A stretch of DNA of 64,000 bases from CADEFX01 sp963806735 (GTDB taxonomy: Bacteria > Pseudomonadota > Alphaproteobacteria > Rhizobiales > Hyphomicrobiaceae), in the NCBI GenBank assembly GCA_963806735.1, contig CAWEBE010000064.1, positions 1 through 64,000 of the forward strand. The letters run 5' to 3'. The translations under genes and the position numbers were made by a program. Positions 17,003 to 25,231 of this stretch are shown here, one piece after another. Positions within the stretch are counted from its first letter, which is position 1, and the number at the start of each line of letters is the position of its first letter. Below the pieces are notes generated by a model that saw only the letters and a list, made by a program, of their open reading frames with translations, was not told the DNA's origin and searched no databases.

Positions 17003-17701
17003 CTACTGCTTGCTGCCTTCTGGCGGCGCGCCCAGGAAGTACAACAACCCACCTATTACAAGGGGTGCGATCCACGTCGTCGCATACAGCCAGTACATGT
17101 GCACCAACTCCAGCCGCTTCAGCCGCTGAAGCGTGCGCTGGGCGTCATCCTCAGCGAGGGTACCCGATCTTTCCTTCACCACCTCGTCGGCCCTGGCGAT
17201 CTGATAGTCGATCTCATCATGGTTATCGGCGCATTCCTCAAGCGCCTTTTCATATTGCTCGACCAATGGAAGGAGCTCTGCATCCGACGCAAAGTGCCCC
17301 ATTTGCAACCGGCGTAGGGCCTGATTGATCTTCCTGCCGCAATCGTGGAAGGCCCGGGCCTTCGCCGGGTAATCCTTGGCTTGCTCGATCAAGCCGATCA
17401 TTAGCGATAGACCGCCCGTGACGTAGGCGGTGAACTCGAGCACATTCTTGGTGTGGGCAACGAGAATGTCTTTGAACAGCAACGAATAGAACGGAACCAG
17501 TATCCCGACGATGCCGGCCACAGCAAAAGCGAGCGTGCTTGCAGCATGCTTTCGTTCCAAACGCTTAGCCGCGTTGAAGCGGGCGCGCTTCATCCTCCGC
17601 CAGTCGCGGATATACTTTGCGTGCGCTGGAGATAGCCCAGCGGGACCGGGGGTTGCCCAGCCAAGATCGCTAAGCCGGCGCGCGAATCGCTGATCGTGCA
17701 T
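17003..17701 (-). CDS. SLATT-like membrane protein, orphan
   Basis: 232 residues. A basic, helical N-terminal segment (WRRMKRARFNAAKRLERKHA) is followed by two membrane spans (about residues 55-76 and 90-106), then IEQAKDYPAKARAFHDCGRKINQALRRLQ and an acidic helical region, with a third span near the C-terminus (209-226). Two spans followed at once by a conserved helix of the form 'Y...A...H.C...I..L...L' is the pattern of SLATT domains, predicted pore-forming effectors that accompany nucleotide-signalling or reverse-transcriptase defence genes. No nucleotidyltransferase, SLOG or reverse-transcriptase gene is nearby, so it would be an orphan. The assignment is by pattern only. Confidence 0.5.
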   Translation of the reverse strand: MHDQRFARRLSDLGWATPGPAGLSPAHAKYIRDWRRMKRARFNAAKRLERKHAASTLAFAVAGIVGILVPFYSLLFKDILVAHTKNVLEFTAYVTGGLSLMIGLIEQAKDYPAKARAFHDCGRKINQALRRLQMGHFASDAELLPLVEQYEKALEECADNHDEIDYQIARADEVVKERSGTLAEDDAQRTLQRLKRLELVHMYWLYATTWIAPLVIGGLLYFLGAPPEGSKQ

Positions 17702-17915
17702 CAGACATGCGCTAGCACTCTATTGGCGAACAACAAGCGTCAGTCGGTGAAAGGACACACAAGAACAAGAGGCTCTGTTGTATTGAAGCCAGCGCAAGCT
17801 TTGGTCCTGCCGCCCTGGCGGTGCACACCTGCGCCACGTGGAGACCGCTGGTCTGGACAGGCCGACGAACTCATTGGGAAGTGTTGCCGCGCCCAGATCA
17901 GCCGCGAGCATCGGC

Positions 17916-18119
17916 ATGACCAAGCCTACGATCACTCAGTACGAATGGAAGGGAAGAAAGCTCCGGCACCTGCCCACTGGTCGCCAATGGACTTGGGGCT
18001 CTGATTTCGTAACGCGCGGGTCCGAGGTGAGCGCTGACGGACGCCATTTCGATCCCGCCGAGCTGGATGCCCTAGCTGTGAAGTCGATGGCGAAAAAGGC
18101 ACGCGCGGAGCACTGGTAG
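17916..18119 (+). CDS. hypothetical small protein
   Basis: 67 residues starting MTKPTITQYEWKGRKLRHLP, ending AKKARAEHW. The composition is that of a soluble basic protein with a coherent C-terminal helix (FDPAELDALAVKSMAKKARA). No family recognised. It overlaps an antisense open frame whose credible part lies further right. Confidence 0.4.
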   Translation: MTKPTITQYEWKGRKLRHLPTGRQWTWGSDFVTRGSEVSADGRHFDPAELDALAVKSMAKKARAEHW

Positions 18120-18179
18120 AATTCCCCCACGCGGGCATGAGGACACGTTGGTGCGGGCGCGTCTCTTCAACAAGTTGCC

Positions 18180-18555
18180 CAGCGCGCCCACGCATCACGG
18201 CTTCGGCGGCATACTTCTCGGCGACGCCCACGGCGAACAACCGTTGCATTGGATCCTTAGCGCCGAATGCGTAGCGCGGATTCGCATCGGTCGCTTTCCA
18301 CTCCAAGGAGAGCTTGATCGCTCCGCCCGCGCCAACCTCGGCGCCACATTCCTCCGTACCGACCACGGCCGAGTTGTCCTGGTTCCAAACCTCACGTGCG
18401 AGGGTCGCTTTGTTAGCCGACACCACCACCTCAATCGGCACTTTCTGCGATCCCCTCGTAAATGAAAGCTTTGCGCAGCTCATCTCGCCGCGGCACGTAT
18501 GCATAATGGGAAGTGGCGTTGTGCCTATCTCACGCGCGCAAGAAGTCCCAGCCAA
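18180..18555 (-). CDS. hypothetical, probably secreted protein, ends uncertain
   Basis: The frame reads CAREIGTTPLPIMHTCRGEMSCAKLSF, VPIEVVVSANKATLAREVW, GTEECGAEVGAGGAIKLSLEW and YAFGAKDPMQRLF, which looks like a folded periplasmic domain with paired cysteines. A signal-peptide-like start (MRRFVPTAAAL) lies just upstream in another frame near 18620, so the true start may be lost to a frameshift. The 3' limit is also unclear. No known family recognised. Confidence 0.35.
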
Positions 18556-18625
18556 GACAGAAGCCTCGCCGAGATCGCCAAAGAAGAGCGGCGGCCGTGG
18601 GAACGAACCGCCGCATAGGTCTGCG

Positions 18626-18826
18626 CTAACGCGACTTCAGCGCCCGGGCGCCGGCTGGTTCCGGCGTCTGTTTGGCCTTGAGAGAGAGTTTCGGCGTCTT
18701 GAGTTTGCAAACTTTGTTGCCTTGGATCCAAACCGCTTCATAGCCGTTCGAGCAAGCCGAGGCGGGCTGCACAAAAGCGCACAGCCCGGCTGCAGCAAGC
18801 AGGGCGGCAAAGAACCTCGGTTTCAT
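18626..18826 (-). CDS. small secreted protein of unknown function
   Basis: 66 residues: signal peptide MKPRFFAALLAAAGLCAFVQ..ASA, then CSNGYEAVWIQGNKVCKLKTPK with two cysteines and a basic, proline-containing tail. AAGGAAA lies eight bases before the ATG, a good ribosome binding site. Probably periplasmic. Confidence 0.6.
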   Translation of the reverse strand: MKPRFFAALLAAAGLCAFVQPASACSNGYEAVWIQGNKVCKLKTPKLSLKAKQTPEPAGARALKSR

Positions 18827-19082
18827 GTCGTTTCCTTTCGCTGGTTAGAGGCACGTTAAGCGCCCCATCCAGTCGTCGTCGCTGCTGCACGATTGGTTCA
18901 TTTCGCCCTGGAACGCCGCTACTGCCTAGGCGTTGGGCGCGGAGTCTCGCGGAGGCAGACCATGCGGCCAAGCCAGACGATACCTCTGCTCTTGAACTGC
19001 TCCCCTGATCCCAGGTCCGGGCAGCGTCGTTGGATCACTCAGTGGCTGGGGTTCGCTTCGAGCACCGTGCCCACGAGCGCCA

Positions 19083-19274
19083 CGATGGCAAGACCATGCT
19101 GATCATACCCCTGTGAGTGGTGTAGTGCAGGATCCAACGATCATCGAGCAGGAAGCCCGGACTTACGCCGCGGCCTTTGCCAACCAGACTTGCCCGAGGG
19201 GCTACAACTTCTTTGGCCACGATCCGCTAGGCCGGAAGGCCGAGCACATCTTTGTCTTCCAGTGCACCCAATGA
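19083..19274 (+). pseudogene. 3' part of a small secreted protein gene
   Basis: Without a start codon in frame, the sequence reads DHADHTPVSGVVQDPTIIEQ, EARTYAAAFANQTCPRGYNF and FGHDPLGRKAEHIFVFQCTQ-stop (TGA 19272). The bias is that of real coding sequence. Just upstream, another frame reads LDHSVAGVRFEHRAHERHDG and KTMLIIPL-stop, also coding-like, so one gene of about 100 codons may be split by a frameshift near 19100. No family recognised. Confidence 0.35.
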
Positions 19275-19667
19275 AAAGGCACGAGTCTCTCTCGCAAATT
19301 GCAAACGAAGTGACGCAATGCGGGCCACAGGTAAGGCAATGGGCACGACGGAGTACGGATAACGATGGCTCCCCCACCGGCGTACCCACAAAAAACCTGA
19401 TACGCCCTCAGGTTTCGCATCCAACCATTGTAGTGCTCACCCTAGGAAGAACGCTCACCGGGCAGTGTTGGCTTGGCAGGGCCGGGGTTGGCCCGAGCGC
19501 ACGTCTGCGCCCGCCGCCCAGCCGTGCGTGATCAGGCCCTCGCGGCTCGACCTTCCCTCGTAGCCGCCTCGCAGCCGCGAGGGTCATGGGTGCACGACGC
19601 GCCGGGTGCAGTGGAGGTAAATCGGCGACGGCGGGTAACTCGCCCTGTGCAAGTTAGGAATTTCGCC

Positions 19668-19973
19668 GTGACTGTATCCCTGCTCCGACTTGTCGCCATG
19701 CATACCGCGCTGAGCGCGGCAGCGGTCGGCATTCCCGTTCTATTCATCGGCCCAATCCATGCTGCGGAACCGGACAAATCGTCCATCACGCTCGCGCAAG
19801 CGAAGGTCGCTCAACAAACAAGCAGCAAGACCGGCAATCCTGAGACCAAGTCCCCCATGACCCGTTGCTTGGAAACATGGGATCGGGCCACGCACATGTC
19901 GAAGCAAGAGTGGAAGGAAACCTGCAAACGGACCGTCAAAGAGTATCCGGAAATTTTCAACAAGCCCTACTGA
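19668..19973 (+). CDS. small secreted protein of unknown function
   Basis: 101 residues from the GTG at 19668, which has TAGGAA at a suitable distance; an ATG at 19698 is the alternative. A hydrophobic leader (MHTALSAAAVGIPVLFIGPIHA) is followed by a mature region with AQAKVAQQTSSKTGNPETKS and RCLETWDRATHMSKQEWKET, ending CKRTVKEYPEIFNKPY. The single Cys pair and the helix-forming end resemble small periplasmic proteins of Hyphomicrobiales. Function unknown. Confidence 0.6.
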   Translation: MTVSLLRLVAMHTALSAAAVGIPVLFIGPIHAAEPDKSSITLAQAKVAQQTSSKTGNPETKSPMTRCLETWDRATHMSKQEWKETCKRTVKEYPEIFNKPY

Positions 19974-20095
19974 ACATGGAACGCGTGTGACGGTGACTTG
20001 GGGTCATTGCGTCCCAGTTGCCCTCAGAAGCAGACATATGTCCCGTTAACGGTCTAAGGGCAATATGCGCAACGAACCATGGCGGGTGTGGGCAC

Positions 20096-20347
20096 ATGCC
20101 CAAGAAGAAGAACTGCGAGACGCGCATACTGAACCGTGCCAAAGAGCTTGCGCGGTCTGGTCGCTATAAGGGTTGGCTGCACCTCGCCATTGATCTCCAA
20201 GTGCTGCACGGCGAGCCTCTGGCGTCGCAGGTGCTTGACAGGGAGCCGATCAGATCGGGCCTCAACCAGTTGTGCACCGAGGCTCGGAAGCGAAGACAAC
20301 AAGAGCAGCATGCTCCGTGGACCAAAGAGCCGGAAAAGACCGGCTAA
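20096..20347 (+). CDS. hypothetical small cytoplasmic protein
   Basis: 83 residues starting MPKKKNCETRILNRAKELAR and continuing SGRYKGWLHLAIDLQ, then EPIRSGLNQLCTEARKRRQQ. The stretch 'ARSGRYKGWLHLAIDLQ' is of a kind often seen in short uncharacterised Hyphomicrobiales proteins. Highly basic and helical. A start further upstream (20018) is possible but less likely in composition. Confidence 0.5.
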   Translation: MPKKKNCETRILNRAKELARSGRYKGWLHLAIDLQVLHGEPLASQVLDREPIRSGLNQLCTEARKRRQQEQHAPWTKEPEKTG

Positions 20348-20452
20348 CGTGATCGTCCCTAGCTGCTTTGAGTGCAGCCAAAATCCTGCCAGCTCACGAT
20401 AAGCCGCACCGGGCCTCCACCCTCGCCGCTCTGCTCAAGCGCTGCACGGTTG

Positions 20453-21679
20453 CTAAGTCGAAAGCCCAAGCATCGGTTTCGCAGTGGCAGAATGCGGGAA
20501 AATCGTGTTGGCCAAAGTCGCTGGCGATACGTCAAACTGCTCAACGAGAATGCCCTTCAGTACCGAACGCAGATCTTTGGTCGGCTTCAAGTCTCGTCTG
20601 TCGAAAAGTTGATCGTCCTTGAGGCCTGGCCAGTCCGCAATCACGCGGCCGCCCTTGATGGCGCCGCCCGTAAGCAACGCAACGGTCGCCGTGCCGTGAT
20701 CGGTACCGACCGTGCCGTTGATGCGCGCCGTACGACCAAACTCCGTGATGGCCACAATCGACGTGTCCTTCCAGCGTGGACCCAGGCCCTGCTCGAAGGC
20801 GTTGAAAGCAGCGTCGAGCCCGCCAAGAAGTTGAGCCAAACGCCCCGTAGCACCGCCTTCGTTAGCATGCGTGTCCCAGCCGTCGAACGACAGAGCAGCA
20901 ACGCGGGGTCCGTCATCAGCGGCCATGAGCTTGGCGGCGCCTTCAGCGACCAACCGCATGGCAGCGATACCGCCTCGGTCTCGGGCAGCAACGGGACCGG
21001 TCATTCCCTCGCGTGTCGCCAACCTGTCGGTATCCAAGCCCTGAGCAAGTGCCGTCTTCAGCACGGGATCGCGATGCGCATAAAGCTCCAGGACGCGAGC
21101 AGCCAGGTCCTCCGATGCCGCGTTTGCAATCCGAGGCGCCCAGCCCAGGACGGGAGCCGAACCGCGCATAATGAGCGCTGTCGTTGAGCCAACAGCAAGG
21201 CCCCGCGGGACGACCCGATGGCTTGCAGGAAGCGCACCTATCGCTCGATTGAGCCAACCGGACTGCACCTCGCCTGCTCCAGGAAAGCCGCTTTCGAGTA
21301 CATCTTGACCATCAAAATGGGAACGCTCGCGATAGGCTGTCGCCACGGCGTGGACGACGGCAGCGTTGCCTTGCTTGTACTGTCGCGCGAATGTCGGCAT
21401 GGCCGGGTGGAGAGCAAACAAGCTATCAAGCGGGATCGCTGGATGCTCCCCAGAGAGCGAGAGCGCAATCTGGCCATGCAGCCGCTCGTATTCGGGATCC
21501 CCCACGGGAGCCACGGTTGCGAGCCCGTCGAGAGCCCCGCGAAGCACGATCACGACAAATCGAGGATCACGCGTGCCCGACGCGCTGGCAAGCCTGGGCA
21601 ACTGCGCCCACGCGAACATCGCACTGCCGCCGAGCAGGACCGTGCGGCGCGTAGGCCATGGCATCTCGCAGCGGCTCAT
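20453..21679 (-). CDS. DUF1501 family exported protein (copy 2)
   Basis: 408 residues, identical to copy 1 except for five substitutions (for example RFVVIVLRG for RFIVIVLRG and GMTGPVAARD for GMAGPAAARD). The twin-arginine leader, the SFDGWDTHANEGG stretch and the GRTARINGT...GTDHG region are all present. The start is four bases after the DUF1800 stop. The conservative pattern of changes between copies suggests both are under selection or recently duplicated. Confidence 0.86.
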   Translation of the reverse strand: MSRCEMPWPTRRTVLLGGSAMFAWAQLPRLASASGTRDPRFVVIVLRGALDGLATVAPVGDPEYERLHGQIALSLSGEHPAIPLDSLFALHPAMPTFARQYKQGNAAVVHAVATAYRERSHFDGQDVLESGFPGAGEVQSGWLNRAIGALPASHRVVPRGLAVGSTTALIMRGSAPVLGWAPRIANAASEDLAARVLELYAHRDPVLKTALAQGLDTDRLATREGMTGPVAARDRGGIAAMRLVAEGAAKLMAADDGPRVAALSFDGWDTHANEGGATGRLAQLLGGLDAAFNAFEQGLGPRWKDTSIVAITEFGRTARINGTVGTDHGTATVALLTGGAIKGGRVIADWPGLKDDQLFDRRDLKPTKDLRSVLKGILVEQFDVSPATLANTIFPHSATAKPMLGLST

Positions 21680-21683
21680 GGGC

Positions 21684-23144
21684 TCATCTCCACTGAAACT
21701 CGGGCGACATGAGAACGAGCGCCAATCCCTGTTCTCGCAACTCGGCACGAGTAATTGCCGCCCTTGTTTCCTTGGACGCAACCTGGCCGATGCATGTATC
21801 CAGCAGGTCATTGGGATGCAGCGTTTCCTTGACACGCGCAGCAATCGCCGCCGCCACATCGAGCCGAGACTTCATTCCTTTGGGTGTGGCCCAGGCCGCG
21901 ACGGTGTCCGGCCATCCGTTGGGGCCTGGCGGTTGCCAGAGTGGCATGCCCATCACCACCAGCGGGGCTAGTAAGAGGCGCTCGTTTTGCGGCGCGTGAC
22001 CCACGGCGCGGATTGCCGACATGAGGAACTCGTAGGGTGAGCAAATCTTGGCCTTGGTCGCATCCCAGGCCTCATCGGCATCGATCAGCGCGACGGCCAG
22101 AGCCTTTAGATCGCCGTCAGTGCCTTTGAATGTTCTTTGGAGGCGCTCAACAAGATGCGCCGGGGGCTCGTCTGCAACGAAGTGTTGGGCGAACTTGGTC
22201 GCGATATGTCGCGCGGTCGCCGGATGGCGGGCAAGGTCGGCGAGTGCCGACTTACCCTGCTCGATACCTCCGGCCCTGTAAGTCTTGCCGAGTAGGCGCC
22301 GGTCCCCGGGCTCGTGCGCTCTCGCGAAGAAGGTGAAGACACCGGGCTCGCCGATGCGGCCCTGCGTTCCGGCAAACGTCCAGCCGGTGAGGATCTGCGC
22401 GAGGGCTGTCACATCCGACTGCGTGTATGGCCCTCCAACACCCAGCGTGTGGAGTTCCAGGATCTCGCGGGCCAGATTCTCGTTGAGGCCCCTCTTGCGA
22501 TTTTGCCCAGCTAGTGAGGTCGGGCCAAATGACTGGGCGTTGTCAAGGTACGCAAGCATTGCAGGATGTTGGATGACTGCCCTGAGCATGTCAGCGAACC
22601 GGCCAAGGACGTGCGGGCGAATGGCTTCGCGCTCGAAACTGCCGGCTGTTGCCCGCACCACACCACCTTTGGTCGCCGAAACGCAGAAGTGGTTTGACCA
22701 AAACTGCACCAGCCGTTCAACAAACCCGACGTCAGCGGCTGCTACCTTCTGGAAGCGCACAAGGGTTTCTGCCCGAAACAGTTGCTGCGCAACCGGTTGC
22801 TCAGCCTTCTTCGTCTCTCCTGAGGAATTGCGCGTCGCCATCTGGTCGGGTGCGACCGCCTTTGCGGTGTCTTGCTCGCCGATAGGCTGTGGAGATGGCG
22901 TTGGGGTCTTCTGGCGCTCAAGCTGAATGCGCTGGCGTTGCGCGAATAAAGCTTGCAGTGCCTCGCGCGATGACGGGAGCGTCGAGTCGTTGACTACCGC
23001 AATGGCCGGCGACTCCAACTCTACCTTAAGAAAGGCGCGCGGATCAGTTGCGGCAGTGGCGAGGTCGTTGCCTGAGCGACGGGCGCCGTAGCCGAAACGG
23101 CTCAAAGCAAGGAAAGCGGACCTGGCGTCAGGTTCGGTGGCCAT
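21684..23144 (-). CDS. DUF1800 family protein (copy 2)
   Basis: 486 residues from MATEPDARSAFLALSRFGYG; six substitutions separate it from copy 1, including MATRNSSGET for MATRDSLGET and KAKICSPYEF for KAKIRSPYEF. The frame stays open upstream to 23441, but that part is the segment absent from copy 1 and encodes something else, so the shared start at 23142-23144 is preferred. Translationally coupled to DUF1501 downstream and divergent from the ClpP-like gene. Confidence 0.86.
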   Translation of the reverse strand: MATEPDARSAFLALSRFGYGARRSGNDLATAATDPRAFLKVELESPAIAVVNDSTLPSSREALQALFAQRQRIQLERQKTPTPSPQPIGEQDTAKAVAPDQMATRNSSGETKKAEQPVAQQLFRAETLVRFQKVAAADVGFVERLVQFWSNHFCVSATKGGVVRATAGSFEREAIRPHVLGRFADMLRAVIQHPAMLAYLDNAQSFGPTSLAGQNRKRGLNENLAREILELHTLGVGGPYTQSDVTALAQILTGWTFAGTQGRIGEPGVFTFFARAHEPGDRRLLGKTYRAGGIEQGKSALADLARHPATARHIATKFAQHFVADEPPAHLVERLQRTFKGTDGDLKALAVALIDADEAWDATKAKICSPYEFLMSAIRAVGHAPQNERLLLAPLVVMGMPLWQPPGPNGWPDTVAAWATPKGMKSRLDVAAAIAARVKETLHPNDLLDTCIGQVASKETRAAITRAELREQGLALVLMSPEFQWR

Positions 23145-23179
23145 GGCAGGGCTCGGTCTCGAGTTATGAAGACGGCAGC

Positions 23180-23402
23180 GATATCGAACATCCGTCGAAA
23201 CCTGCAGGGACCCAATGGCACGAATGTGAGCACGCCCGCCTCTTGGGAGTAACACGGCGTTGCTTCGCCAGGCAAAGCCGCGCCATGCGCGCCTTGAGCC
23301 ATGCACTTGCCGCCGTACCGTCGGGCATGGCGCACTCACTGACATCGGCTTTTCGCTGTGAATGATTTCGAGGCACCTGGAGCAGGTCCATTCCTTCGCC
23401 AT
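23180..23402 (-). pseudogene. small cysteine-containing protein remnant within the copy-2-specific segment
   Basis: From an ATG at 23400 the frame reads MAKEWTCSRCLEIIHSEKPM, with a CxxC zinc-ribbon-like knuckle. It must then shift frame to continue coherently as SVSECAMPDGTAASAWLKAR, MARLCLAKQRRVTPKRRACS and HSCHWVPAG. Two frames of matching character suggest a real ~70-residue gene with one frameshift. No family recognised. Confidence 0.35.
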
Positions 23403-23515
23403 CAGGCGTGAGGCGAGCCCGTTGCGATCTCTCTCATACATGGCATCGCCCCATCGGGATGGAACTCGCGCCTCCCGCTTCTTTTAAACGCACGACGCAA
23501 ATTGTAATCTACCGG

Positions 23516-24793
23516 ATGGTCAATCTGATCCCCTCTGACATGGTCAAACTTCCCATTTTCGTTTCGATCATGATCGCACTTGCGGCGCCCGCTGCCGCCC
23601 AATCAGGCGGCGCCGCTACCCCTTCGAAGGTGGATAAGAAGCCTTCCGCGTCCACCCAGAAGCCAATGGTTTTCTATCAGGCAAAAGGCGAGCCCGATTC
23701 CTGCGGGCCTGGTTGCAGCGAATGGATTGCCGCGGAAGGTCGAATCGATGAACGCTCGATGCAACGCTTGCGGGCGCTTTTGTCGCTCACGGGTAAACGC
23801 AAGCTTCCGATCTACTTTCATTCGACGGGTGGCGTTGGCACGACGGCAACAGAGATTGGCCGTCTGTTGCGCGCGCGCGAGATGACGGCCGGCGTGTACC
23901 AAACCATTCCGGTGGGGTGCGCAGGGGCGAGCGAGCAAACCTGTCGAGCCCTAAAGCAGTCGGGACAAGTGCTTCCAGCGGCGCTGCGCAATATCGCTGG
24001 CTGCCACTCCGCCTGCGTTTTTGCCCTGATCGGCGGCAAGGTGCGACAAGTGCCACCGGGCGCCCAACTTGGAATCCACTCTGTCAAGCTCGTCGTCGAA
24101 TGGGGTCACGCCCGCAAGGCCGGCTATTCAGAGCGGCAGATTGCATCGTACCGAACAACCAGGCTGGCGCAGATCAACGCGCAATTTCGCCGCTATGTTC
24201 AAGAGATGGGGGTCGATGTCCGTTTGTTCGATCTGAGTTTGCAGGTGCCTCACGAAAGCATTCACTACCTCAGCCGGGACGAAATCGTACGGTTCGGTGT
24301 TGATAGCCGTGAGTTTCAGGAAACGCGCTGGGCCACGCTCGAACTAGGCTCGCCGGAGCTGTGGGCGGTAAAGTTCTTTGTTGAAGACACAGCAAAGGAC
24401 CGCAAGGAACTGCACTCGAGCTTCCTCCGAATCTCGTGCCGAAACTTGCAGCGCGTCGGCATCACCTATTTTCGCTATGCCGGGTCGGGCGAGTTGGGAG
24501 CCGGGACATCGATGAAGCTCACAGCCGGTGATCGCAGTGCAACGCTTTCCAGGTTCGGGTCCGTCGTCAAGACAGACGCAGTCGAATTCGGGGGCTCCTA
24601 CATCACCTGGGGCGCTGTTTCGTCTTTTGAATTTCTCGAAGCGGCAGCAGCGCACGATAAGGTCGAGATCTCCGAGCCGGGCGACGCAACCGCGATAACG
24701 CGCGTCACAAAACTGTCCACGGCCGGACTGTCGCAAGCGATCTCCGCAGTGCGACAGCGATGCGGACCTCTATTGCCCAGGACGAGCTGGTAA
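23516..24793 (+). CDS. exported ClpP/crotonase-fold protein (copy 2, intact)
   Basis: About 425 residues. The leader is MVNLIPSDMVKLPIFVSIMI...APAAAQ; the start may be the ATG at 23516 or the one at 23540. Residues ~80-190 resemble the ClpP/SppA-like periplasmic proteins of COG3904: IYFHSTGGVGTTATEIGRLL (substrate-binding glycine turn), REMTAGVYQT, then CHSACVFALIGG with the candidate nucleophile Ser near residue 165, and PPGAQLGIHS with a candidate catalytic His. The C-terminal ~230 residues are not recognised. It is divergent from DUF1800 and has been duplicated with it, which suggests a shared job in the cell envelope. Protease activity is inferred from fold only. Confidence 0.7.
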   Translation: MVNLIPSDMVKLPIFVSIMIALAAPAAAQSGGAATPSKVDKKPSASTQKPMVFYQAKGEPDSCGPGCSEWIAAEGRIDERSMQRLRALLSLTGKRKLPIYFHSTGGVGTTATEIGRLLRAREMTAGVYQTIPVGCAGASEQTCRALKQSGQVLPAALRNIAGCHSACVFALIGGKVRQVPPGAQLGIHSVKLVVEWGHARKAGYSERQIASYRTTRLAQINAQFRRYVQEMGVDVRLFDLSLQVPHESIHYLSRDEIVRFGVDSREFQETRWATLELGSPELWAVKFFVEDTAKDRKELHSSFLRISCRNLQRVGITYFRYAGSGELGAGTSMKLTAGDRSATLSRFGSVVKTDAVEFGGSYITWGAVSSFEFLEAAAAHDKVEISEPGDATAITRVTKLSTAGLSQAISAVRQRCGPLLPRTSW

Positions 24794-25034
24794 CTCCCGG
24801 CTACTCTACGTTGTTGCACGCGGTCTACGCAGCATGCCGCTCATCCACCCGCAAGATCTCGACGCAGGCAGAAGTGTCGGAGCAACAGGTCCGGTCGATC
24901 GCCGGGCAAGAGACCAGCTCGCTCGCAGTCGTTCACCGGCAAGAAGTGCCTGGAGTCGATCATCGAGAGCGGCGAGTTCGTCTACAATGGCAAGCGTTAC
25001 GCGAGTCGCAGCAGACAAACCCGATAACCCCCAG

Positions 25035-25229
25035 CTAACCCCCAGCGTTTGGAATTTCGTGTGATGAGTGTTGCGTCGGTGCCCAACATCTTGAAATACA
25101 ACGTTTTTCTCCGGCAAGGCAGCGACGCTTGTCCTCGAAATCGCACAAATAGGCTTTGCCGCAGTGGCAACCGTGCATCTCGCAGTGCAATATGGCACTC
25201 GATCCGACCCTCATCGCAACGGGGCACAT
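25035..25229 (-). CDS. small cysteine-rich (zinc-binding-like) hypothetical protein
   Basis: Up to 64 residues: MRVGSSAILHCEMHGCHCGK, AYLCDFEDKRRCLAGEKRCI and SRCWAPTQHSSHEIPNAGG. The HC-x3-HxCxC ... C ... C spacing suggests a metal-binding knuckle. The CDFEDKRRC part is also present, without the upstream half, at the end of the left repeat copy (15.57 kb). It lies opposite the 5' end of the HdeD gene. It could be fortuitous. Confidence 0.3.
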   Translation of the reverse strand: MCPVAMRVGSSAILHCEMHGCHCGKAYLCDFEDKRRCLAGEKRCISRCWAPTQHSSHEIPNAGG

Positions 25230-25231
25230 GC

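Larger units (their letters stand above)
20424..25145. repeat. direct repeat, right copy (DUF1501 / DUF1800 / ClpP-like module)
   Basis: Same orientation and gene order as 11101-15592. All three genes are open here. It differs by an extra segment of about 225 bases (23208-23437) between the DUF1800 and ClpP-like genes, and by ordinary sequence where the left copy has the A16-G10 block. At the right end the match runs into a small cysteine-rich frame (25035-25229). Confidence 0.93.

Noticed and set aside
21684..23441. DUF1800 copy 2 as a 585-residue protein
   Set aside because: The extra ~99 residues come from a segment absent in copy 1 and change character at the shared start; the 486-residue form is common to both copies.
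24925..25030. Frame reading FTGKKCLESIIESGEFVYNG then KRYASRSRQTR, recalling DUF2924-type proteins
   Set aside because: Too short, with no start, and the resemblance is confined to VYNGKRYAS. A matching fragment lies by the A16-G10 block in the left copy. Not enough for a call.
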